A stretch of DNA of 64,000 nucleotides from Neospora caninum Liverpool (lineage: Eukaryota; Apicomplexa; Conoidasida; Eucoccidiorida; Sarcocystidae): the NCBI RefSeq assembly GCF_000208865.1, contig NC_018389.1:1054001-1118000 (forward strand), given 5' to 3'. The notes below the pieces were generated by a model, which saw only the letters and a program-made list of their open reading frames with translations, was not told where the DNA came from and searched no databases. Positions 49,937-62,185 of this stretch are shown here, one piece after another. The first letter of the stretch is position 1, and each line of letters starts with the position of its first letter. The position numbers and the translations under genes were made by a program.

Positions 49937-51265
49937 TGAGAGCACTGCAGGAATTTTGTTGACAGCAACCGCACGATTCTCGGCCCAGAGTGAATAACAG
50001 CTAAAGACAAGGAAAGATAGTGCACCGCCAGGGTTCTTATGCACGTCCGACAACACGTATGCATGATACCACCTCCGGGTGAATAACTCGTGACAGTTAG
50101 ACCTCACAAAACAGCTCTGTACTGTATGCGTTCACACCACATCCGACTCCATCAATTGCCACGCGCTAACATTGCGCCAGTGGGAACGGCGTTGCACCAT
50201 TTTGAATCCCATGAACGTTTGCCAGCGACAGGCAAAACGCTGTCCCTACCAGAATGACATCCGCGTCAGTCAAGTGTGCAGCTGCAAACACAAGCATGGT
50301 GGTCGCGTCGTGCATGCCAGTTGAAGGCGATGCGACGGCCATCGGATTGAATTAGATCTATCAAGCGACAAAACTAGCACAGCCCAGGGATTCTGAATCT
50401 GCCCACGATTTGAACAGGAAATGGCTCGTTTCACAGAAGTGGTTTGGTTAGCCACTCGGCTAACACTAGTCACATCGAAGGCGACACACACAATCTGTCG
50501 CTTCCGGAAAAAGCAATTCACGTAGCACGGCATTTGATACGTAATGCTGGAGCTGACCTTTCTGCTGTAGTTGGCCGAACACGAGACGGGGTGGTAACGG
50601 GTCGACCTCAAAGGCGCCAAAACACATCAATACACGGAAAAATCCTTTAGCGACGTAGCAAACAGCCAGTACTCGCACACAATACGCTCATGGAAAAAGG
50701 AAAAGAAATCGATGCGTGAACTTATCTGTTGACTACATCGGTGTTGCGTCGGAGGTTCCGCATGCAACTGAGCCAGCTACTGAGGACCAGTGGCCCCCTT
50801 CCTCCGGTGAAAAAGGTAGCCGATGGACCGGATTACCTGAGAAGCGCCTTTGTACAGCCTCTAGTGGCGCACACCCCACTGAACCTGGTGAGTCTGCCTC
50901 ACCGCTAGCTACCGGATGTGGACTACGGATAGTCAAAATGCGTATTTGATTCTTTCTCCGCAGAACTCATGTTCTACCGGGGGCACTCACACTTCTGTAT
51001 TTTGGAGTGCCGGACTTTGTGAGTGACGTCGCCCAGTTCTTTGACGCTACTGCGGCAGCAGTGGCAAACCCAACCCCTCGTTGTGGAGTAGTTAACCCCC
51101 AATGTCGTTTCTGTCATAGTGTAAGTACAGAACTACCATGCCCTCGCCAGTGAGGAGGCACGCGAAAACGATGAGGGAGCAGCTTTGCGGATAACATATA
51201 CCACTGGCGCGTGGGCACGGGCGAGTTAAGAAATTCTATCGCTGAGAAACTGAGAACAAACCGTC
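49937..51265. promoter_or_regulatory. Divergent promoter region PP2C / NNT
   Basis: About 1.3 kb between divergent starts. The left 170 nt stay open in the PP2C frame without an ATG and may be leader or an upstream exon. No family motif and no simple repeat were noted. Confidence 0.35.
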
Positions 51266-54200
51266 ATGATGGCGGTACCTACGCTAAGAAACGTTGTCAC
51301 CTGGTGGTTGTGTTTCACTGTAGCTTTGTACGTAACACATGCCGAAGCCGGATTTCAATTCCCCGACCTCACCACTCACCCCATTAAACAACACGCTATT
51401 CCAGTGGAAGAATTCTTTCCGATCAACCGGTAAGCGATGATACATTTTCAACTATCCTGCCCGCATCGCTGGTAATGCCCTTTTTTCAGTCCCGGTGAAA
51501 CTGATGAAGGCGCAGCAAGCGCGAGTAAAGCGGGTTCGAGTAGCAGAGGAACAAAAGGCGCCCCTGGAGATGACGAGGAAGTAGCATCGCCCATGCGTTC
51601 TGGGTTCAGGCAGTTACCCACAATGCGGGGTTTTGTTTATTTATTTTCTGCAATTTGCTTCATCCTCTCCCTCCGCGGACTGAGCACTCCAGAGACCGCG
51701 AAGAGAGGAAACATACTGGGGTAAGAAAACGCCGATTAAGTCGTGGCCTTGCCGCTCAGCGGAACGGATGTGCTGTAGGATGACAGGCATGGGAGCAGCC
51801 ATTCTTATCACGTTTTTAACAGAGGGTTTCGGGAGACACTACATAGCCTTCTTCTTGACGATAGCACCAGCAACAGCCGTCGGCCTCTACATCGCGCAAT
51901 CTGTCAACATGGTACAGATGCCCCAACTGGTTGCATTGTTCCACAGTTTTGTGGGTTTGGCCGCTATGCTGGTACGTGCCTTCGAGTCAACTTGCTGGCG
52001 ACCACGGAAGATTTACGTTTCAAATTTACATTTCAACAGGTCGGTGTTTCAAGCTTTCACGCAGGCCCTGGCGAAAATGGTGAAAATATAACTCGTTCGG
52101 CGGAAATCGTTTTTGGGGAGTTCATAGCTGCGGTCACCTTCACCGGCTCACGTTAGCGTTGTGCTCTTCTTTTCTGCCTTCTGATTTCTGGACAAAATAG
52201 ATTTCAGTCGCTGCGGCCGCTAAACTGCACGAACTCATGGACCCGAAGTCGCTGAAGATCCCCGGCAGACATCCGATAAACGTCCTAACAATATCAGGAG
52301 TCGCTGTTCTAGGAATCACCTTCTCCGCAACCGGGGACCCCGATACCAAACTTATTTGCTTGTGAGTTGGGAATACTTCAGAAAACCAGTTTTTTACACA
52401 CCTAAGTCTCAATCCTTCGCAGGTACACGCTGATAATGTTGAGCCTCTGGCTTGGCTTTCACCTAGTGGCTTCCATTGGCGGTGCTGATATGCCAGTGGT
52501 GATCAGCATGCTGAATTCCTACTCGGGATTCGCTACTGCAGCGAGGTGAACTCTCATGCTGACGCGATCCTACGTGAATCGAAACGAAGTGAATCGTGTC
52601 GTAGTGGTTTCATGCTGGATAACAATTTGCTGATCATCGCGGGATCCCTCATTGGATCGTCTGGCGCAATCTTGTCGTATATCATGTGGTAGGTGGCATG
52701 TTTTGTTTTTAAGACGGAAGGAGTTCCATAGCAAATGCCTTGGAAGCCGTGGCATGAACCGCGATTTGTGGAGTGTAGTCCTTGGAGGATGGGAAGAAGC
52801 TGTTGCAGAAGGAGTAACCGGAATCGAGGGAGTGGTCAGGGAAATCAGCCCTGACTCGGTGAGCGACACAACGGAAACCGTGGTGTGGGCGTGTTCGTAG
52901 CACTGTAATGCGTCAGGCGGCAGAAGAGGTTCTCGTTGCGAAAAAAGTGCTCATAGTGCCTGGATACGGGATGGCGGTTAGCCGATGCCAGTCCGATGTA
53001 GCGGATATTACTCAGGTAACCACGATCACAAGACACGAGGAAGAAGTGACCTTGATGCTGCATACCAGATCCTTTTATCTCGAGGTGTGGAGGTTGAATT
53101 TGGCATCCATCCAGTCGCGGGGCGAATGCCAGGTAGGAGAGTGCGAACGTTCGGGCAAGTCAGAGAGACATGAGGAGTTCTCTCGCAGGTCACATGAACG
53201 TGCTACTTGCTGAGGCAGATGTGCCATACCGCATCGTGAAAGAAATGTCAGAAGTTAACAAGCAGATGTCGGAATACGATGTAGCTATTGTGGTTGGGGC
53301 GAACGATACTGTAAATCCAGCCTCATTAGAGCCTAGCACAAAAATCTACGGAATGCCAGTGATCGAGGTCTGGAAGGCAAAACGAGTTATCGTCCTGAAA
53401 CGATCACTTGCCCCTGGCTACGCCGCTATCGACAACCCTTTGTTCTTTCTCGACAACACGAGGATGCTTTTCGGAAATGCAAAGGATACAACCGCCGCGA
53501 TATTTGCTAGTCTGAGCCAGGTTAGTTTCGGGAATGGTAAAGCACAGAGACAAACGCCAGCCTGCTATCATTTCAGCGAGCTGCATTTGTTGGGAAAAGC
53601 GATGTTTTCCTTGATCTTGAGGCGGGTGCACGTGCACTAGAGGAAGGCCGCCGCGAGACGCTGCCCACTACATGGCCAAGCCCCAAAAGATCTGTCGGTG
53701 TCCTGAAGGATACGAATGGGCGTGGAACTCCACTAGTGTCGTTGGCGCCACGGTTCGTGAAGAGACTTCGGAAACAGGCTTTCAGGTGCTGTCTCTTGCC
53801 TGTGAGGTAGATCATCGTTACATTCGAGACTCCTTTTCATTCAGGGTCATCGTTGAAGCCGGAGCGGGAGCAGAAGCAAGCTTTTCAGATGACGATTATC
53901 TGGTAACTGGAAATTCGTTGTTCGTTGACTGCAGTGAGCATATGCTCGATTAAACTGCAGAAAGCTGGAGCGGAAATCGTGCCAAACGCTGACACAGTGA
54001 TAAGCAAAAGTGATGTAATACTGAAGGTCTCAGTCCCTTCTGAAGATCTTATACGTCGAATCCCACGCGGCAAAGTCCTTATCAGCCATGTTTTCCCAGG
54101 ACAGTAAGTCATTGTTCGAACTGGTTGATGGCTTGAGTCGTGAGCACACGCCACCACTCAGGAACGCACCACTTCTGGAGTTAATGGCTTCTCAAGGATT

Positions 54201-56146
54201 GACAGGCAAGTGCATTACGGTCAAACAACTTCTGATTCGGTGACGCTTGCCGTCAGTGCTAGCCGTTGATGAGGTTCCAAGAATTACGAGAGCCCAGAAT
54301 GTCGATGTTAAGTAAGGGTACCAGCGCATCGTCTCTTACCACGCATCCTGTGCAGCTGAATCTCTCTTCAGATCTTCAATGCAGGGGCTGCAGGTGAAAC
54401 ACCACACTTAGCAGGGGGCGCCGCTACCTTCTCGTACTTAACAGATCTTGGATTGCTTCAGGGCTATAGGGCAGTGCTGGAGGCGTTCGCTGCATTCCCT
54501 CGACTAAGCAAAGCGTCTATCACTGCCGCTGGTGAGTTTGACAGCAACAACCGTATCGAGAGCAGCGTGGAAGAACGCTTGACTCCAGGTCGGGTTGACG
54601 CGGCCAGAGTGCTAGTGCTAGGAGCGGGTGTTGCGGGGCTTCAAGCAATATCAACTGCTCACGGCCTTCAAGCTCAAGTCTTCGCTTACGATGTTCGATC
54701 AGCGACACGCGAAGAAGTTGAATCGTGCGGCGGGACTTTCCTTTCAGTAGAAGTCGTCAGTGAAACATTTATTCATGTGCTGCTTTTCCTTCGTAACTTG
54801 CCGCAATATCAGGAGGAGGAGGGGGAAGTCGAGGGCGGCTATGCGAGGGAGATGGGCGAAGCACATGAAAGGGCACAAAAAAAGATGCTTTCCCGAGTCG
54901 TGCCCAACGTTGATGTCATTATCTGTACGGCAGCGATCCACGGGAAGCCGTCGCCGAAGCTGATTTCTAATGATATGCTTGCGGGGATGCGCCCCGGATC
55001 GGTTGTTATTGACCTTGCGACAGAGTTTGGCGATCGGAGAAGCGGATGGGGAGGAAATGTCGAAGGTTCTCCCACCGATGGGGAAACACAGGTTCATGGA
55101 GTTACTGTTATGGGAAGATCCCATATAGAGACACACATGTAAGGTAATTGTTAACCCTGTGACTACGAAGACTTTTCACGCGCCTTTGTGTGCAGGCCTA
55201 CCCAAGCATCGGAACTGTTTTCCATGAACATGTCAAACCTGTTGGAGGAGCTTGGTGGGGGAGATAACTTCCGGATAGATCTGACCAACGAGGTCATCCA
55301 GGGATTGTGCTGCGTCCACGAAGGAAGTGAGCTTGAAAGGCTACATCATACGCGTTATATCAACGATGAACGGTATGACTTGGACAGGAGTTTCATGGGC
55401 TCCGCCGCAGCCTCTGCCACGGCGCCCACCTACACCATCGGCGCGCTTTTCACCCCGGATGCCTCCGAAGGAATTGTCCTTGGTCGACCAGCTGCTGACG
55501 TCCGATGCTTTCTTCGCAATGACCCTTGTTTTCACGGCGGCATTTGCGGGACTCCTGGGAGGTTAGACAACATGATACAAAAGTGGTTGCCTCACAGAAT
55601 CGTTGTCGTTGTTCCAGTTACTCTGAACGCCGTGGAGCTAAAGCATTTCACACTGTTTGCGCTGTCCCTGATAGTGGGGTACTACAGGTCAGTACTCTGC
55701 TTCTGCTCGTTACCACGAGATGTCTTCTATTTCAATTCTTCTTCGATCAGTGTATGGTCCGTGACACCAGCCCTTCACACTCCTCTGATGAGCGTCACAA
55801 ACGCGGTTAGCAACGACGGAAGCCTTCGCCGGAGAGTTCGCTCATACATCATAATATTTGCAGCTGTCTGGAGTCATCATCATCGGTTCAATGCTGGGTG
55901 AGTTCCTCACGGAAAGCCATCTTTCATCCTTAACTTGAACCGGCGGACTGGTGCAGAATACGGACCATCTATAACCAGCGCATCTGCAATCTGCGCCCTG
56001 TGTGCGACGTTTCTATCTTCACTCAACATTGCGGGTAGGTGCCCTCTGGCAGATATGTTGAAACAGTTCTTTGCATATAGCTTGGAATTGCCTCAGGAGG
56101 ATTTTATGTCACTCAGCGCATGCTGCAAATGTTTCAGATTGCATAA
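51266..56146 (+). CDS. NNT: NAD(P) transhydrogenase, fused PntB-PntA order, 1117 aa, 27 exons
   Basis: A proton-translocating enzyme exchanging hydride between NADH and NADP+. Exons: 51266-51429, 51490-51720, 51779-51971, 52040-52151, 52208-52361, 52423-52545, 52605-52688, 52747-52858, 52917-53015, 53069-53132, 53189-53520, 53577-53785, 53845-53902, 53961-54103, 54162-54205, 54257-54311, 54372-54393, 54462-54531, 54589-54755, 54813-55138, 55196-55326, 55388-55561, 55618-55687, 55751-55805, 55864-55897, 55957-56034, 56097-56146. The N-terminus has a signal-like hydrophobic helix. The beta (PntB) part comes first: [23 protein letters not shown], then domain III with [31 protein letters not shown] and KRSLAPGYA. 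The alpha (PntA) part follows: [18 protein letters not shown], the NAD Rossmann VLGAGVAGL, then TM helices with [12 protein letters not shown] and [10 protein letters not shown]. This order is described for Entamoeba, Eimeria and Plasmodium. The intron at 54206-54256 appears to be GC-AG. Confidence 0.93.
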
Positions 56147-56313
56147 GCCAGTCGTTTGCATATGCATGAACACCATTGTGAAGGTCCTCCATGCACGCAG
56201 GGATTGACAAGGAGGATGCAACAGAACGGTTATTTGCGCGGTGACACAACAGTCTAGAGCGGCATGCGCCACAAACTGACTGCAACTACAATTCAAATCA
56301 GTACAGTGAACCC
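56147..56313. other. Short convergent spacer
   Basis: Only 167 nt separate the stop codons of NNT and the minus-strand gene, so their 3' UTRs must overlap or be very short. Confidence 0.6.
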
Positions 56314-59300
56314 TTAAATTGGCGCGCAGCGCATACAGAATTCCCTGAACTCCTGTATATAATGGCGTAGTTCTGCCTCGTGTGCGGAAGAGTTTCGTAG
56401 GCACGTGCAGCGTAGACATGCAACAACCTGGGTGTACTCGTCTGCAGTGCAATTGGCACGAATGGCCCTCATTAACAGCACGCTTTCATTCTGCAGACAA
56501 AACCTGTTGAAGCAACACACACATGAGGCACATCACCGAGATGCTGACGCTCGACAAACACTGTCGAGCTGACAACGTGTGGAGAGATCGGCATGTCGAA
56601 CGTGTGGATGGTCCTCACCTCTGTGTCTCTGTAAGCCGCTCGGTGTTTCCTTGGTTGCCAACAATGTTGAACGGTCGGGGATCCCAACTATCTGCCGCTG
56701 GAGATATGAATGTGATATAGATCATCAGAAGGCGACAAAGTACTTCGGGCACGTAGCAAATGCAGTGCATACCCAACTCGACAAATAGCTGCCGAATCAG
56801 GGCGATACCTGAAATTCAAGCCGGACAACGCACGATGAGGAGTCGTAAGGCTGCAATAATTACAGGGTGAAGTTGATGCGCCGACCGTTCGCAGTAAAAG
56901 CCCCCATACTTGCCTTCAGTGATTGCAACCGGTGTGAGTGATTCAACTCCTCGTAGACCAATCTTCATTAAATCCTTTGCGATGTAAATGACAGCGATCT
57001 TCGCTCGTCTGACAACCGCTTGAAAGTGCCACATACAAGTTGCGAGACATGTGGGCTCGTGCCCCAGGGTGACAATGCACATGTTCGTGACAAACTGCAG
57101 TCTACAAGGAGTTTGGAACACACACACGCACACGCACACAAATTAATTCCAGGACTCGCTGTACATCTCACACAAAAGAATGCTTGCAGTCCGCTGCTCT
57201 GCCCTTGTCGACGGTCACTTACTCCGAAAGAAAACTGCTCTCTGTGGGGTCCGGAAAAAGGACTTCAAAAGCGGATACCACCGCCGACATGTACGCCTCC
57301 ACACAGGTGGGTATTTCGTTACAGATGGGGAAGCCATCGTGAATTGCCTACACCAAGAAGAGAAGAGCACAGGGGGGATGATAATTGCAGTTCACCGCGC
57401 AACTCCACTCCACCCCATCACTATGTCAACTGGCGATATCAGCAAAATGCGACAACGTACCCGCAGCAAGGGAGAATGGAATGCCAAGGCATCTGAAGAC
57501 ACACATACTACACGTTTAACAATGAAATCAGTCTGGGGTTCTACCAGGAAGGATACAGTCTTTTGTTGCACGTTAGGACACACGGTTCCCTGCAAGACAT
57601 GTCCTGGATCTTACCGTTGCATTCAGGAAAGGAGCTCACCTGAGGGCGACAGGAGTGTGCTGGAGATGGAAAAGCATATCCATCCTAAGCGACGAACATG
57701 TGCTGGACGGGGGAAATTCAAAGGACAAGGACAAGACAAATGGAGAGACGCTTCACATGTTTCGTTTTTATCTAACACGAGGAAATACTTTGGGTGGTCA
57801 CCGTTTTTGTGAGATGCTTACGTTGCGGGATGTCAACAAGGCGAAGGAGAATTGGAATCGTTAGTCTTGAGTAATCGGTGGTTTCGTGTTCCTGAAAACC
57901 GGGAGCGCCAGAGAGTGAACAGGGTGTCGTAACAGAGAATACATCAAAAACGCTTGTGGTCACTGCAGATGGTCCCTTATTGTTTGCAACTGCCTTACCG
58001 CTAAAGAACGTAGGAGCTCGAGAAAGACGCGGGCAACAAACCAGCTTAGAAGCATTGCACCTGTATCTCCAAGGTGGCTAGCAAAATCATACGTTGTTCT
58101 TCTATCCTGTGTGGTCGCTTGACCGAGAGTATTACGGGGAAACGCGGCCGCGTGCCGCACCACGTTCTCGTAATCTAAGCCATCCGGAAGGCATTTGACT
58201 CCTGTAGAAATAGGCAGCACTCCGCAGATAGAGAGCAACGTGACTGCTAGCACAGCAAGCTCTTGCATAGACCATCCTGACACTGATGACCCCAAGCGAC
58301 CAGTGTACTATGTACAACGTGACTGTAGAGGAATGATGCAGCCGAGAAAAACGGATCCCGACGAGCCGTCTTCGAAACGAAACGTACCGGAAATTTTGTC
58401 TCGAAAGAAGTCTGGCGTAGTTTCTGTTTGAGCCGCTGCCACGTCGACAGCAAGCTCGAGGGGCAGCATTTGCCTCCTGTGTGGACACCTGGATCCGTCA
58501 AACGCTCGAGGCAGCTGTTTGCAGCTCAGGAGCAGAGAGCAAGTCCGACAGATTAAACGTGTACGGATGCCTTCTGTCAGAAACGGCTGACGTATCGTCG
58601 GTGGGAGTGAAGAGGAGACAGCGGGTGTCGCTGCATCGCGCAGAGCTTGAAGAATTTCTACAAACACAGCATCAGACAATGTGCAGCACGGCCATCCGAG
58701 GAATGTTGAACGAACAAATTCGGCCGCCACTGCCTCACTGACAATTCCGCCTTTTTGGTTCCAGCAGCCTACCGGCACTGAGAGAGATGACTCTTGAACT
58801 ACGCCATGCATCGAGAAGGGGGAAATCAACTTTGGCCGTTGATGCAGATTCACTACCTCCTAGTGATTGAAGCGGAACCAGCAGCGCCTGCAAGCAATAT
58901 ACGAAAAGACCCCACATATACTGTGGCATGCGGAGGGAATTTTAGGTGATCGCCATGAACATCGTGTATGCGTGTGGCTCGGCCACGTAACGAAAGCACT
59001 CAAGTCAAAAGAGACCTACACAGCGCATTCGAACGTCAAGTCGGCTTCACACAGACAGTCACGCTCCTCACTCGCGCGACTCTCATATGTTTCGCACAGT
59101 CTACGGATCAAACCCGCTCCAAGAGGAAGGGCGATGTTCCTGACGCTACATCAGAGCGGTGGCGAAGCTGTCCTGACTTGCCTCAATAAGAGCGGCTACA
59201 CGCAAGACGGCATCGCGAATCGAGCGTTCGGGGGTGATTCGTTGCTTGTTTGGTAATTCGGGCTTGTTAAAGCCTGGGCTGAAGGTGCCAGCAACTTTTG

Positions 59301-62185
59301 CGACTCCGTCGTCGAAGACGAGCTCGTATCCTTCCATGGACGACGGCAGGAGGCGTTCGTACGGCTTAGTTCGGTTGCTTGCGCCCACTAAATCTTCTGG
59401 CTTCCATAGCATGTTGGGAGGTGTGCAAATGCCAATCACTTTCTCTACAAGGTCTGTTTCAAACTCCTCGACCGGAGCCCGATAGCGCTCAGTATCCGTA
59501 GACTCAGCCGCATCCAGAATTACCGCACGAACAAGCTTTAGACTAGCAAGCAATCCTTTCTCGTACAGCTCTGTTTGCTCTTTTTGATGCTTATCTGAGG
59601 TTGTGTCTCTCGTTTCCACGCCAGAAGGCGCGCTTAACAAGCACCCTGGCGTTTGTCCGGGTGGCGGTCGCGCAGCAGCAGCGACGAAGTGTGCGACGCT
59701 GCAGAGAAGAGATGGAAGATTGACAAAGACAAGAGAAAGACCTGCGCGGTGTCTCGCACGCGAAACACATTCTTCGGCGGTTTCTCCAGATGCTTCCACG
59801 CCACCGTCGTCTGCTGGAGGCGGCTGTCGCCTTTCGAGGGCCTTGTCCAACGAAGACGCGTCGCGCCGAGCAGCCGAGAGACGCCTCTCCATTGCGTCCC
59901 GAGTCTGCTTTAGAAGCGCAGCACAAGAATCGAGACCTCTGCCGCCTTGAGACGGCGACGCGAGTACGGATTCAATGGCAGCCAAAAGTCCTGAAAACAA
60001 ATCCCACAGACAGCTCGGGAAGGAACGTGGAGCGCGCGGGTGTCTATTCTTGAACTGAGCAAGGTCAAAAGCACTCGGGTTGCGCCCGGCCGCAGGCTCC
60101 CCGCCGAATGCGCAGTCCGCGTCTGTCAGTTCCAAGCGCGTGGATATCCTGTCCATCGCACCTGGAATTTTGGTGAACCACGGTGCTCTACTTTAGAGTG
60201 ACGACCGATGCGGAGAAACACAGGAAGAATGAATTCTGCAGTGAACCAGGCAGGAGCGCGTCGGAGCTGAAAGGGCTTTACTGACGAGTGCACCTGCATG
60301 CCCAATGCACTGTTCTGAGTTAGCTGTACCTGCGAATGGACACTTGGTGTCAGCTCTAAAGCACTCCATACAGCTATGCACGTAATGGATACACGCTTCG
60401 CCACACACACACACACACTCGTTAGCGCTGGCTCTGGCTCTCCACCTTCGCACTTGCCCCGAAGCGAGGCAACGAAAAGAACGCACCGTCCAGCGCCTGT
60501 TCAATGTCTGCGACGGCCTCCCAACCGGCTCTAATCGCCTCCGCAGAATTGTCTGACCAGTGAGCGCGTTCTTCCCCGGCTGCATCAGAGACGCCTGCGT
60601 TCCCGTCGTCGCACAGCACCGCGTGTGATCCGTCCCCGGTGTCTGCGCAGCACGGCTCTTTGCCCTCTGTTTCCCAGAAAGTAACCACCGCGTGCAGGAG
60701 AAGATGACTCCAAGCGAGACGGGCGTCGTCAAGTTCGCCTTTGGACTGCGTGGAAGCAGCCGAGGCGGCGGCGCAGCGGTCTAGGTGCCTGCTCATCTGA
60801 GAAAGACACGTCGGAGATAAAACTGCACGCCTGAGTTTCGCATGACACACGCGATTTCTCACGCCCTCCTCGCTTTCCAACGTGGCGCCTTGCGAAGACG
60901 AAGGGATACATGGGAGACCGGATGTCCCCACGGAGGATTTCCTCTCAGTGCCTTCATCCGTCCTGGCCTGCGCAGAGACCAGTTTTGATTCTCCATTGAG
61001 GCTAGGAAATCCAAGCGTTCCGGACAACTCCTGAATGTGCTTCTTTAACAGACTTGGAGAGCAAATGGCTACTGGCCCGGCGACCAACCGGTCAAACACA
61101 ACAGATGAGGACTGCACACACGTGTCAGCTACTCTTTCTTCGCCGCCCATCTCCCCGCACGTTGTGAGGTTCATCTGACTGTTTGCTTTCGCCCGACTAT
61201 CAGCAGACGGCATCGCATCGGATTCGGCCATTCCGGCGAGACTTGGCCGCTCGAAGATGCAGCAGGCATCTTTCGCAAGGCAGTCAAGGCCCCGTGTGCG
61301 GCACCATACAGCGCAGAGCGATATGTAGTAGTCCGAAGCCTCCTTAAATTCCAAAAAGAAATGTAGAAACGTTCTCACACTGAGCCGCTACGGCATGGGA
61401 TGGTCACGTCGGAAACGCGCACATCAGGACGCAGCCAGAGAGGACACACAAGAAACGTAGAAGCTCCAGCGCGACTTCCCGGCCTATGAAAGAAAGCGTT
61501 TTTCAAGTTTATTGGGGAAGAGAGCAGGGGCGTGTTCACTGCGAGGCGGAAGGACGGCGAAGGCGAGGTCCCATGTGTGTCGATGCTTGGCGGCTGCATG
61601 CACGCGAATGTATCCTCGCTGAAGAGCAGGCAAAAGGCACACTGATTGAGGTACATTGCCTTATTTTTACGGTTCACGCAAGAGACAAACTTCACCTCTC
61701 GCTGCAAAGAAGACAGTCCGATTTGAGTGATTTCCCGGTACGTTATAGGCAGTGCAGAAACGGGATTGCAGAGCGCATGCATGTTCGTTTCAACTCGAAG
61801 CTGAATAAATTGAACGACCTTGGGGTGTGACGCTGTATGCATCCGCTCCTTTTCTCTCTTTTCCCATTGAGGCCCTCATTGGCACATTTGAGTCCTCTTT
61901 TCCTTTTGCGTCTGCTAACGCCCTTTCCTGACTCGTCTCCTCTTTCCTTTGTGCTTTTGCGTGAGCAAACAAGTGCATCAGGCCGTCGCCCGCTTCCGCG
62001 TCTACCGGGGCTTCCTCGCCGGTTTTGCAACTCGTCTTTTGAGATTTTTCTTTGAGTAGAAAGAAAGACCGCACTGCTTCATCCCGTCTCGGATGGCGTT
62101 CCTGCAGCGCCGACCCCACCTCCTCTGCTTGTCACCCGATCTTGTCACCGTTCCAGGTACAAAATTCATCGACTGAGAGGTCCAT
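56314..62185 (-). CDS. Unrecognised protein, about 1111 aa, 13 exons
   Basis: Family not recognised. Phase-consistent exons, 5' to 3': 62185-62136, 61379-60454, 60161-59178, 58777-58388, 58201-57999, 57891-57822, 57702-57640, 57492-57461, 57347-57223, 57101-56914, 56808-56773, 56697-56619, 56503-56314. The start gives MDLSVDEFCTWNGDKIG, joined to RTFLHFFLEFKEASDYY; that first junction uses a weak donor and is the least certain. The protein looks soluble and largely helical, with low-complexity acidic and Ser-rich linkers in exons 2-3, two blocks reading FPICNEIPTCVEAYM and IALIRQLFVELG, and Cys-rich last 60 residues. No signal peptide, TM helix or catalytic motif was seen. The intron after 56914 appears to be GC-AG. 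A helical vesicle-tethering or scaffold subunit is conceivable, but this is only a guess from helical content. Coding status is well supported by eleven consecutive in-phase joins. Confidence 0.65.

Noticed and set aside
52885..52900. 16-nt intron candidate in NNT
   Set aside because: Too short to be spliced. A GTGAGC donor at 52859 with the CAG acceptor ending at 52916 gives a 58-nt intron and the same conserved sequence.
57019..57036. 18-nt intron candidate in the unknown gene
   Set aside because: Too short, and the frame reads straight through it in phase, so it is kept as exon.
61375..61842. 155-codon minus-strand frame starting with ATG
   Set aside because: It ends in a stop at the acceptor of exon 2 of the unknown gene and cannot join it in phase; the MDLSVDEF exon at 62185-62136 fits phase instead. 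It remains a possible alternative leader.
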